Shown: positions 1-5,563 of the stretch, one piece after another
Layout of the letters: each line of letters opens with the position of its first letter
Numbering within the stretch: the stretch's first letter is position 1
Assembly: GCA_946061355.1 (NCBI GenBank)
Contig: CAMGRE010000126.1
Coordinates: 1-7,021 of the forward strand
Reading direction: 5' to 3'
DNA from: an uncultured bacterium
GTDB lineage: Bacteria > Bacillota > Clostridia > Lachnospirales > Lachnospiraceae
DNA: 7,021 nt
Translations under genes and position numbers: made by a program
Notes under the pieces: model-generated
Told to the model about the DNA's origin: nothing
The model's input: the letters and a program-made list of their open reading frames with translations, nothing else
Databases searched by the model: none

Positions 1-155
1 TAGGTCTGACTTCCGAGGATCAGATGGAGATCCTGGAGGGCTTATCCGAGGGAGATGTCGTTATCACAGATTCCTCAATGGGTGTTGAGGAAGGTATGGC
101 TGTAGAACCGCTGATCGAGGGAGTTGCAGAGGATGAGAGCGGGGAAGCTCAGTAA
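1..155 (+). CDS. HlyD/MacA-type efflux adaptor (membrane fusion protein), C-terminal end only
   Basis: Fifty codons in frame 3 end at TAA (153-155); the start lies upstream of the window. The visible residues include GLTSEDQMEILEGLSEGD followed by VVIT, which fits the last beta-rich membrane-proximal domain of HlyD/RND-type adaptors, where a conserved 'v.v..GL..GD.Vv' pattern is usual. The protein ends in a short acidic tail (EDESGEAQ). In this family the adaptor links an ABC permease to the outside, or to an envelope partner, in tripartite-like efflux. The stop lies 14 bases before a MacB-like permease gene, which supports the assignment and implies one operon. The partner ATPase is not in the window and is presumably upstream. 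The family call rests on about 50 residues plus context, so substrate and full domain order cannot be given. Confidence 0.75.
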   Translation, partial: GLTSEDQMEILEGLSEGDVVITDSSMGVEEGMAVEPLIEGVAEDESGEAQ

Positions 156-169
156 GGCGGGAGGTCAGT

Positions 170-1390
170 ATGTCTCAGATTTTGGAATATATTAAGATTG
201 CCCTGATGAACATAAAGGGCAATAAAGGCCGCTCGATCCTGACCATGCTCGGTATCATCATCGGTATTTCCTCCGTGATTATGCTGATCGCGATCGGAAA
301 CGGCGTGAAGAGCCAGATCAACACGGAGCTTGACAATATAGCGGGCGGTGTGGTCTATATGGAGGTCAGCCAGAAGAAAGGTGAGAAGGATACGGTCAGT
401 TTCACGGAGGAGGATTTCCAGACGATCATGGATAAGGTGCCTCATGTGAAGGGCGTAACTCCTGCATGGAATATCTGGGGAGCTACGGCAGAAGGCCGAA
501 AAGGCAGTTTTGATGCTGCGATCGGTGCCGGAAATGAATATCTGGTTTACCAGTCCAAGGACCCGATTATAAAAGGAAGTTATTTTACAAAGACGGACTA
601 TGATACGGGAAATATGGTTTGTGTGCTTCGTGAGAGCGCTGCAAAGCAGCTCTTTGGCAGCACGGATGTGGTGGGCGTGACCATGGAGGTCTCAGTCTAT
701 AACGCAACCAGAGAGGTAACGATCGTGGGAATCCGGAAGGACAACGCTTCTAAGATCACGGGTGCATTGTTGGACAGCGGCGTGATCGAACTCGAGATGC
801 CGATGACGGCGCTGGTGGAGTACGGGTACTGGATCGGGGAGTATGACGGGATGTATCTGATCGCGGACAATGCCGCATATTCTTCTGATGTAGCGAAGAA
901 AGCGGTTCAGCTGATGGAGGCGAAGTACGGCCTGCGCGGTGAGAATCTGATCTCCATTGACGACTTCAACGACAGTATGGCATCGATCAATTCCGTGCTG
1001 AACTATATCACGATTTTTGTGGCGTTCGTTGCGGCGATCTCTCTGCTGGTAGGCGGAATCGGCGTTATGAACATTATGTTAGTGTCCGTGACAGAGCGTA
1101 CCAGGGAGATCGGTATCCGAAAGGCTCTCGGGGCGAGAACCTCATCGATCATGCTACAGTTTCTGATGGAGTCGGCGATTATCACGATGGTGGGCGGAAT
1201 TCTGGGGATCATCATCGGGATCAGCGGCGCGGTCTGCATCTGTACTGCCATCGGTTTTCGGGCGGATATCAGCCTGCTCGTGATCCTGATCGCCACGGCA
1301 TTTTCCAGCAGTGTCGGCCTGTTCTTCGGCATCTATCCGGCGAGAAAGGCGGCGAAACTCAGCCCGATCGAGGCACTCAGGCACGAGTAA
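170..1390 (+). CDS. MacB-like ABC transporter permease (FtsX family)
   Basis: This 406-residue inner-membrane permease would work with a separate ATPase and the upstream adaptor to export a substrate that cannot be named from sequence. The architecture is typical: a short cytoplasmic N-terminus with the NKGRSILTMLGIIIGISSV signature, TM1 at about 22-44, a large extracytoplasmic MacB-PCD-like domain at about 45-275, then TM2 (about 279-306), TM3 (about 330-358) and TM4 (about 366-390). The cytoplasmic loop at 307-323 carries TERTREIGIRKALGAR, the FtsX/MacB coupling-helix signature, and the C-terminus carries YPARKAAKLSPIEALRHE. No Walker motifs are present, so the ATPase is a separate protein, unlike E. 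coli MacB where both are fused. The start is ATG 170, with GGGAGG at 159-164 spaced 5 bases upstream. Length is normal for a stand-alone permease. Drug or peptide export is plausible but not shown. Confidence 0.92.
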   Translation: MSQILEYIKIALMNIKGNKGRSILTMLGIIIGISSVIMLIAIGNGVKSQINTELDNIAGGVVYMEVSQKKGEKDTVSFTEEDFQTIMDKVPHVKGVTPAWNIWGATAEGRKGSFDAAIGAGNEYLVYQSKDPIIKGSYFTKTDYDTGNMVCVLRESAAKQLFGSTDVVGVTMEVSVYNATREVTIVGIRKDNASKITGALLDSGVIELEMPMTALVEYGYWIGEYDGMYLIADNAAYSSDVAKKAVQLMEAKYGLRGENLISIDDFNDSMASINSVLNYITIFVAFVAAISLLVGGIGVMNIMLVSVTERTREIGIRKALGARTSSIMLQFLMESAIITMVGGILGIIIGISGAVCICTAIGFRADISLLVILIATAFSSSVGLFFGIYPARKAAKLSPIEALRHE

Positions 1391-1396
1391 AATGCC

Positions 1397-1424
1397 TTGC
1401 ACTTTATCTCATTTCAGGTATAAT
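1397..1424 (+). promoter_or_regulatory. Candidate sigma-A promoter for the YcxB-like gene
   Basis: A perfect -10 box, TATAAT (1419-1424), lies 16 bases after a weak -35-like TTGCAC (1397-1402, three of six matches to TTGACA). Transcription would start near 1431, giving a leader of about 23 bases that contains the GAGGT ribosome-binding site at 1441-1445. It sits in the 63-base gap between the permease and the next gene, which makes it the natural boundary between the efflux operon and the downstream cluster. The weak -35 is the main doubt. Confidence 0.55.
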
Positions 1425-1453
1425 AATTGATATAGTTGATGAGGTAATGTGTA

Positions 1454-1942
1454 ATGGAAGAGAAAGAATTAAGTTTTGAAGTGAAAGTAAACGCAACCAT
1501 ATTGTATGACTATTTGCTGCACCACACTTACAACAGCCCGGCAGGTATTCTGGGCAGTGTAGTTGGCGCAGCTTTTGTCGTGGCGGCTTTTATCACGGGG
1601 CGATGGACACTTGCGATCGGCGGTGCGATCATCCTGTTGTATCTGCCGATAACGCTTTGGTTTCAGGCAGGTAAGCAGGCAAAACTGACACCGGCTTTTC
1701 ACAAGCCACTGCGCTACCGCCTCCTGGAGGAGGGAATCGAGGTGTCCCAGGAGGACACAACACAGGTGTGTCCCTGGGATCAGATCTATAAGGTGACATC
1801 CACCAAAAGCAGCATTGTGGTGTACACTTCCCGTGTGAATGCATTTCTGTTCGCGAGGAAAGATATGGGTGAACTGACAAACGAGGTGATCCGCACGATC
1901 TCCACCCATGTGAGCCCGGATAAGGTAAAGATAAGATGGTAG
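1454..1942 (+). CDS. YcxB-like small membrane protein
   Basis: This 162-residue protein has a short soluble N-terminus, two adjacent hydrophobic segments (about 31-49 and 51-70) that form a helical hairpin, and a C-terminal cytoplasmic-looking beta-rich domain at about 80-150. That layout, together with a 'GIEVSQED....CPWDQIYKV' stretch (93-114) in which W108 is the hallmark residue, fits the YcxB-like family. The family has no established biochemical function, so none is given here. The start is ATG 1454 with GAGGT 8 bases upstream. It is probably the first gene after the promoter at 1397-1424, and is followed after 40 bases by tsaE. Co-transcription with the t6A genes is possible but not shown. 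Bases 1744-1780 inside this gene form a strong hairpin (separate entry). The family call is by pattern and moderately sure. Confidence 0.7.
   Translation: MEEKELSFEVKVNATILYDYLLHHTYNSPAGILGSVVGAAFVVAAFITGRWTLAIGGAIILLYLPITLWFQAGKQAKLTPAFHKPLRYRLLEEGIEVSQEDTTQVCPWDQIYKVTSTKSSIVVYTSRVNAFLFARKDMGELTNEVIRTISTHVSPDKVKIRW
1744..1780 (+). other. Long intragenic RNA hairpin in the YcxB-like gene
   Basis: Bases 1744-1750 pair with 1774-1780 and bases 1753-1759 pair with 1767-1773, leaving a two-base bulge (1751-1752, GA) and a 7-base loop (1760-1766). That is thirteen Watson-Crick pairs plus one G-T wobble at the base. No T-tract follows, so it is not an intrinsic terminator. A competing 6-bp hairpin uses GTGTCC 1742-1747 with GGACAC 1753-1758. 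Function is unknown. Confidence 0.5.
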
Positions 1943-1982
1943 CTGTGAAGGCACTGAACAAATACAAAATAAGGCGGTAACT

Positions 1983-2408
1983 ATGGCATCAGTATATGAA
2001 ACGTACAGTGCGCAGGAGACAAGGGCACTGGGGGAAAAAATCGGTCTGCAGGCAGTGCCGGGGGAAGTCTATACACTGACGGGAGATCTCGGAGTAGGGA
2101 AAACCGTGTTTACCCAGGGCGTGGCGAAAGGCCTTGGGATAGAGGAACCGGTCAACAGTCCGACCTTTACGATCCTGCAGGTGTATGAGGAAGGGCGTCT
2201 GCCTTTTTACCATTTTGATGTGTACCGTATCGGTGATGTGGAGGAGATGGAAGAGATCGGATATGAGGACTGCTTCTACGGAGAGGGCGTCTGCCTGATC
2301 GAGTGGGCGGAACTGATCGGGGAGATCCTTCCGCAGGACTGCAGACATATCACGATCGAGAAAGATTTGCAAAAAGGGTTTGATTACCGGAGAATAACCA
2401 TAGAATAA
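1983..2408 (+). CDS. tsaE: TsaE, tRNA threonylcarbamoyladenosine biosynthesis ATPase
   Basis: TsaE (YjeE/YdiB) is a small P-loop ATPase that binds the TsaB-TsaD complex and is needed for multi-turnover synthesis of t6A at A37 of ANN-decoding tRNAs. The 141-residue length is typical. Visible motifs are Walker A GDLGVGKT (34-41), the SPTF motif (59-62), HFDVYR (77-82) with the conserved acidic D79, and IEWAE (106-110) with the family-specific Glu-Trp pair E107/W108. The start ATG 1983 has only a modest ribosome-binding site (AAGGCGG about 5 bases upstream), but the N-terminus matches the family in length. The gene ends 10 bases before the preferred tsaB start, and the tsaE-tsaB-rimI order is a common Firmicutes arrangement. 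No internal promoter is obvious in the 40 bases upstream. Confidence 0.96.
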   Translation: MASVYETYSAQETRALGEKIGLQAVPGEVYTLTGDLGVGKTVFTQGVAKGLGIEEPVNSPTFTILQVYEEGRLPFYHFDVYRIGDVEEMEEIGYEDCFYGEGVCLIEWAELIGEILPQDCRHITIEKDLQKGFDYRRITIE

Positions 2409-2413
2409 GGTGA
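2408..2413 (+). promoter_or_regulatory. Shine-Dalgarno that decides the tsaB start
   Basis: AGGTGA (2408-2413) begins at the last base of the tsaE stop codon and lies 5 bases before ATG 2419. The GTG at 2410, which would add three residues (MRQ), lies inside this site and has no ribosome-binding site of its own. ATG 2419 is therefore preferred and gives the usual family N-terminus MKILALDSS. Confidence 0.7.
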
Positions 2414-2418
2414 GACAG

Positions 2419-3225
2419 ATGAAGATATTGGCGCTCGACAGCTCCGGGCTTGTGGCATCCGTGGCAGTGATTGAGGATGACAGGCTGACTGCCGAATATA
2501 CGGTAAATTATAAGAAGACGCATTCCCAGACGCTGGTTCCCATGATGGATGCGATCCGGGAGATGACGGAACTGAAACTTGATACGATAGATGCCATTGC
2601 GGTGGCGGCAGGTCCCGGCTCTTTCACGGGACTCAGGATCGGCAGCGCCACGGCAAAAGGACTTGGGCTGGCGCTTGGTAAACCGATCATACCGGTTCCC
2701 ACTGTGGACGGTCTTGCCTGGCAGATGTACGGAACCGATAAGTTGGTGTGTCCCATTATGGATGCGAGGCGGAGTCAGGTATACACGGGATTGTATGAGT
2801 TTACGCGGACGCAGACGGATCCCGATGCGGGGTATGAACTGCATGTAATCCGGGAACAGTGCGCAGTGATGATCGATGAGATCGCAGCATTGTGCAATGA
2901 GCAGAACCGGGAAGTGATCTTCCTCGGTGACGGCGTGCCTGTGTTCAGAGATCGTCTGAAAGAATTACTCTGCGTGCCTTATACCTTTGCACCGGCACAC
3001 AGGAGGATGCAGAGTGCGGCCGCACTCGGCGTCTATGCGGCGGAACTCTGGCGACAGGGAAAATATCAGACGGCGGCGGAGCATCAGCCGGATTATCTGC
3101 GGCTTTCCCAGGCAGAAAGGGAACGGATGGAGAAAGAGCAGCGTCTGCCGGGAGATGCTATGAGAAGTGAAGAGGTTAGCAGAGAAGTGACGAACGGGCA
3201 AGCGCCGGAAAGGGCATCCATATGA
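2419..3225 (+). CDS. tsaB: TsaB, t6A complex dimerisation/scaffold subunit
   Basis: TsaB (YeaZ) is a catalytically inactive ASKHA-fold paralogue of TsaD. It pairs with TsaD and, with TsaE, forms the threonylcarbamoyl-transfer complex in the cytoplasm. Starting at ATG 2419 the protein has 268 residues. It shows the N-terminal MKILALDSSG strand-turn, THSQTLVPM (34-42), the signature GPGSFTGLRIG (65-75) and PIMDARRSQVY (112-122), and ends with the family-typical PDYLRLSQAERE (224-235). TsaB is normally about 230-240 residues; residues 241-268 are an extra polar, probably disordered tail. The stop codon overlaps the rimI start (ATGA, 3222-3225), which points to translational coupling. An upstream GTG at 2410 would add three residues but overlaps the Shine-Dalgarno sequence. 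Confidence 0.95.
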   Translation: MKILALDSSGLVASVAVIEDDRLTAEYTVNYKKTHSQTLVPMMDAIREMTELKLDTIDAIAVAAGPGSFTGLRIGSATAKGLGLALGKPIIPVPTVDGLAWQMYGTDKLVCPIMDARRSQVYTGLYEFTRTQTDPDAGYELHVIREQCAVMIDEIAALCNEQNREVIFLGDGVPVFRDRLKELLCVPYTFAPAHRRMQSAAALGVYAAELWRQGKYQTAAEHQPDYLRLSQAERERMEKEQRLPGDAMRSEEVSREVTNGQAPERASI

Positions 3226-3671
3226 TTGTCCGCAAGATGAAGGCTTCGGATGTCGAGGCTGTAGCGCGTAACGAGGCGCTCTGCTTTTCCATGCCGTGGT
3301 CACTGAATGCCTTCCGCGAGATCGCGGCCGAGCAGGAGTCCGGTGACGGGCAGACGATTCTGTATCTCGTGGCGGAACTTGATGGCAGGATCGTGGGACA
3401 CTGCGGTGTGAGGAATCTCCTCGGAGAGGGGGAGATCACCAATGTGGCGGTACATCCCGATTACAGAAATAAGGGGATTGCCGGTGCCATGCTTGCAGAA
3501 CTGCTTGACAGAGGTGTCCGTATGGGGATCGAAGCCTTTACGCTGGAGGTTCGCGCAGGCAACGGGAGCGCGGTTCACCTTTATGAGAAGGCCGGATTTG
3601 TGACGGAGGGCGTGCGGAAGGGATTCTATGATATGCCCAGAGAGGATGCTCTGATCATGTGGAAAAGATAG
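3222..3671 (+). CDS. rimI: RimI, ribosomal-protein-S18-alanine N-acetyltransferase (GNAT)
   Basis: RimI is a GNAT enzyme that transfers acetyl from acetyl-CoA to a protein N-terminal amine, classically Ala1 of ribosomal protein S18. The 149 residues match the family length. Visible features are GEITNVAVHPDYRNKGIAG (70-88), in which R82-N-K-G85-I-A87 is the acetyl-CoA pyrophosphate loop (Q/RxxGxG/A); LEVRAGNGSAVHLYEKAGF (108-126); and a C-terminal KGFYDMPREDALIM segment. E109 and Y121 are 12 residues apart, the same spacing as the catalytic Glu103/Tyr115 pair of Salmonella RimI, and are the likely general base and acid. ATG 3222 overlaps the tsaB stop by four bases. Neighbourhood with tsaB/tsaE is conserved across many bacteria. 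Substrates beyond S18 cannot be judged from sequence. Confidence 0.93.
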   Translation: MIVRKMKASDVEAVARNEALCFSMPWSLNAFREIAAEQESGDGQTILYLVAELDGRIVGHCGVRNLLGEGEITNVAVHPDYRNKGIAGAMLAELLDRGVRMGIEAFTLEVRAGNGSAVHLYEKAGFVTEGVRKGFYDMPREDALIMWKR

Positions 3672-3714
3672 TCAGTATATGGAAGAATTACCACTTCTGA
3701 CGGAGAATGCAGGA

Positions 3715-3723
3715 TGTTATACT
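3715..3723 (+). promoter_or_regulatory. Candidate extended -10 promoter before the CxxC gene and rnz
   Basis: TGTTATACT (3715-3723) is an extended -10 element: TG, one base, then TATACT with five of six matches to TATAAT. A partial -35-like CTGACG (3697-3702) lies upstream, but with only a 15-base spacer. A start near 3730 would give a leader of about 16 bases carrying the AAGGAGG at 3732-3738. It lies in the only sizeable gap (74 bases) of the cluster. It may be an internal promoter separating tsaE-tsaB-rimI from the downstream genes. Confidence 0.35.
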
Positions 3724-3731
3724 TGTGGAAG

Positions 3732-3738
3732 AAGGAGG
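3732..3738 (+). promoter_or_regulatory. Shine-Dalgarno that decides the CxxC-protein start
   Basis: AAGGAGG lies 7 bases before ATG 3746, an ideal spacing. The earlier in-frame ATG at 3707 has no comparable site and would translate through this Shine-Dalgarno sequence, adding 13 residues of no evident conservation. ATG 3746 is therefore preferred. Confidence 0.75.
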
Positions 3739-3745
3739 ATGTGGT

Positions 3746-3994
3746 ATGCGTAAGTATGAAAAGCAGGAGAGACAGCAGCTGACAGAGGTCATCTGTAATT
3801 GCTGCGGCAGAAGCCTGAAGGTGAGAGCGGGCATCGTGGAAGAGGAATGCGTGCGGATCGAAGCGGCGTTCGGCTTTTTCTCACAGAAGGACGGGGAGGT
3901 TCACCGGTTTGATCTGTGTGAAGCGTGCTATGACAGGATCGCTGCGGGGTTCCGGATTCCCGTTGAAAAAGAAGTCAAGACAGAACTGCTGTAG
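3746..3994 (+). CDS. Small double-CxxC protein, probable zinc-binding, function unknown
   Basis: From the preferred start this is an 82-residue soluble protein. It has two knuckles, C17-N-C-C20-G and C58-E-A-C61, about 38 residues apart, the pattern of a four-cysteine zinc ribbon (C19 is an additional cysteine). Between them is an aromatic/acidic stretch, AFGFFSQKDGEVHRFDLCEACYD (41-63), that looks strongly constrained, with H53 as another possible ligand. There are no transmembrane segments, signal peptide or recognisable catalytic motif. I do not recognise a named family; similar small proteins seem to accompany Clostridia housekeeping genes, but that is recollection only. It sits between rimI and rnz, 36 bases before the preferred rnz start, suggesting co-expression with tRNA maturation genes. 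Zinc binding is inferred from the cysteines, and nucleic-acid or protein binding would be a guess. Confidence 0.75.
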   Translation: MRKYEKQERQQLTEVICNCCGRSLKVRAGIVEEECVRIEAAFGFFSQKDGEVHRFDLCEACYDRIAAGFRIPVEKEVKTELL

Positions 3995-4003
3995 GAAATA
4001 GAA

Positions 4004-4028
4004 CTGTCCTCAGCGGAAATGAGGATAG
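4004..4028 (+). promoter_or_regulatory. Hairpin covering the rnz ribosome-binding site
   Basis: Bases 4004-4012 (CTGTCCTCA) pair with 4020-4028 (TGAGGATAG) as a 9-bp stem with one G-T wobble (4006/4026) and a 7-base loop, GCGGAAA. The 3' arm contains GAGG (4021-4024), the likely Shine-Dalgarno for ATG 4031. In mRNA the fold would hide that site. A ribosome terminating at the upstream stop (3992-3994) would reach the base of the stem, so coupling to upstream translation is a reasonable inference. No T-tract follows, so it is not a terminator. Confidence 0.45.
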
Positions 4029-4030
4029 AT

Positions 4031-4942
4031 ATGCTGGATGTATGTTTATTGGGAACCGGCGGGATGATGCCGCTGCCCCACAGATGGCTCACCTCCATGA
4101 TGGTGCGCTATAACGGAATGAGTATTTTGGTGGATTGCGGTGAGGGAACGCAGATCGCGCTGAAGGAAAAGGGTTGGAGTCCCAAGCCGATCGATATCAT
4201 CTGTTTTACCCATTATCATGCGGATCACATCAGCGGATTGCCCGGGATGCTCCTGACCATGGGGAATGCCGAGCGGACGGAACCGCTTTTGCTGATCGGG
4301 CCAAAAGGGCTGACACGTGTGGTGAGCGCGCTCAGGGTGATCGCTCCGGAACTGCCGTTTCCCATAGAATGCAGGGAGATTGAGGGACCGGAGGAGACGT
4401 TTGTATTTAACGGTATACGTATAGAAGCCTTCCGGGTGAATCACAATGTACTCTGTTACGGGTACAGTCTGAGTATTGACCGCGCAGGCAAATTCTGTGT
4501 GGAGAACGCGGAGAAGCTCGGCATTGAGAAGCGTTACTGGAGCCGCCTGCAGAAGGGCGAAGTGATACAGACGGAAAACGGTGTCTGGACACCGGAGATG
4601 GTCCTCGGCGCACCGAGGAAGGGCTTGAAGGTCACGTATACCACGGATACGCGTCCGACAGAGAGCATTGCGGTACATGCGGCAGATTCGGATCTGTTTA
4701 TCTGTGAAGGAATGTACGGAGAGCCGGAGAAGAAGGCAAAAGCAAAAGAATATAAGCACATGACTTTTTATGAAGCGGCTGAACTGGCAAAAAAGGCAAA
4801 GGTAAAGGAGATGTGGCTGACTCATTTCAGCCCTTCGCTGATCCGGGCCGAAGAGTTTATGAACGATGTACGAAAGATTTTTCCGAATTCTTATGCGGGG
4901 AAAGACGGCAAGACGGCAGAGCTTTCCTTTGATGAGGACTGA
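4031..4942 (+). CDS. rnz: Ribonuclease Z (tRNA 3' endonuclease)
   Basis: RNase Z is a metallo-beta-lactamase-fold endonuclease that cuts precursor tRNA after the discriminator base, preparing it for CCA addition. From ATG 4031 the protein has 303 residues, normal for the short bacterial form. It shows LLGTGGMMPLPHR (6-18), LVDCGEGTQ (33-41) and the zinc motif H61-Y-H63-A-D65-H66 followed by GLPG. Further metal ligands by position are H138 (RVNHN), D206 (TTDTRP) and H265 (LTHFSP), plus H243 in KHMTF. The segment around 157-194 matches the family's tRNA-binding/linker region. All expected ligands are present, so it should be active. ATG 4019 in frame would add four residues (MRID) but has no good ribosome-binding site; GAGG at 4021-4024 favours 4031. 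Its own Shine-Dalgarno lies in a hairpin. Confidence 0.94.
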   Translation: MLDVCLLGTGGMMPLPHRWLTSMMVRYNGMSILVDCGEGTQIALKEKGWSPKPIDIICFTHYHADHISGLPGMLLTMGNAERTEPLLLIGPKGLTRVVSALRVIAPELPFPIECREIEGPEETFVFNGIRIEAFRVNHNVLCYGYSLSIDRAGKFCVENAEKLGIEKRYWSRLQKGEVIQTENGVWTPEMVLGAPRKGLKVTYTTDTRPTESIAVHAADSDLFICEGMYGEPEKKAKAKEYKHMTFYEAAELAKKAKVKEMWLTHFSPSLIRAEEFMNDVRKIFPNSYAGKDGKTAELSFDED

Positions 4943-4945
4943 CTA

Positions 4946-4951
4946 AGGAGG
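4946..4951 (+). promoter_or_regulatory. Strong Shine-Dalgarno of the membrane-anchored protein
   Basis: A perfect AGGAGG lies 7 bases before ATG 4959, immediately after the rnz stop codon (4940-4942). It is the strongest ribosome-binding site in the window and suggests this uncharacterised protein is translated efficiently. Confidence 0.75.
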
Positions 4952-4958
4952 AAACCGT

Positions 4959-5540
4959 ATGAAATTTAAGGGTGCAAAAGGTATGCTGGTATTGTTCTGC
5001 CTGATCTTTATGCTGGCGGCGTATTACTGCTATCTCTCCAACAGAAATATTCCCGTCAAAGACGAGAATGAAGTGATCTCCAGGGTTCAGGAGGTTCTGG
5101 CGAGAGACCTGTCAAGAAATTATCCGGCAACTCCGAAGGAAGTGCTCAAGTATTACAGTGAACTCACGCAATGCTTCTATAATGAGGAATATACGGATGA
5201 GGAGCTTGCCGAACTGTCGGATAAAGCGATCGAACTGTATGATGACGAACTGGCGAATGTCAAGTCGCGCGAGGAGTATCTGAGTGATCTGAAAAAAGAT
5301 ATTGCCGATTTTGAAAAAGACGATATCGTGATCTCCAGTTATAAAGTATCCAACAGCACGGACGTTGAGTATTTCACCAAAGACGGGCGTGACTATGCAA
5401 GTCTTTATTGTACCTACACGTTGCGGAAAGGGACCAATCTGCAGGCTACGGAGGAAGTGTTTGTCCTGCGCAAAGATGCGGAAGGACATTGGAAGATCCT
5501 GGGCTTCGATGTTGTGAAAGACGGCGGGGATCAGGAGTGA
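4959..5540 (+). CDS. Membrane-anchored protein of unknown function
   Basis: This 193-residue protein has a short basic N-terminus (MKFKGAKG), one hydrophobic segment at about 8-27, and an acidic extracytoplasmic domain. There is no lipobox (no [LVI]-x-[GAS]-C), and no obvious signal-peptidase site, so it is probably an N-terminally anchored protein facing outward. Residues 36-130 look helical and rich in Glu, Asp and Lys. Residues 133-187 look like beta strands (EYFTKDGRDYASLYCTYTL, then EEVFVLRKDAEGHWKILGFDV), reminiscent of NTF2/SnoaL-like C-terminal sheets. I associate it, from memory and unverified, with a Lachnospiraceae family listed as DUF6715. It lies 16 bases after rnz and 23 bases before tsaD, so it is almost certainly in the operon, though nothing in its sequence suggests a role in tRNA metabolism. 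Confidence 0.8.
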   Translation: MKFKGAKGMLVLFCLIFMLAAYYCYLSNRNIPVKDENEVISRVQEVLARDLSRNYPATPKEVLKYYSELTQCFYNEEYTDEELAELSDKAIELYDDELANVKSREEYLSDLKKDIADFEKDDIVISSYKVSNSTDVEYFTKDGRDYASLYCTYTLRKGTNLQATEEVFVLRKDAEGHWKILGFDVVKDGGDQE

Positions 5541-5563
5541 TACGGAAAGAAGATTAGACTGAC

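Noticed and set aside
197..223. Perfect 8-bp inverted repeat (ATTGCCCT/AGGGCAAT) with an 11-base loop early in the permease gene
   Set aside because: About one such repeat is expected by chance in 7 kb, the loop is long, and it lies inside conserved coding sequence.
330..359. TTGACA followed by a TCTATA-type -10 inside the permease gene
   Set aside because: The spacing is 18 bases and the -10 is poor, it lies mid-gene, and no gene starts downstream that would need it.
1379..1397. AGGCA/TGCCT repeat after the permease as a terminator
   Set aside because: The stem is only 5 bp with a 9-base loop and no T run, too weak for an intrinsic terminator.
2350..2844. Minus-strand frame of 164 codons opposite tsaE/tsaB
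   Set aside because: It is a shadow of the t6A genes, with arginine-rich low-quality composition and no motif.
4046..4825. Long minus-strand open frame (259 codons) opposite rnz
   Set aside because: It lies entirely within a well-supported RNase Z gene, has no recognisable domain and is rich in His, Arg and Cys, as is usual for antisense frames of codon-biased genes. No ribosome-binding site or promoter supports it.
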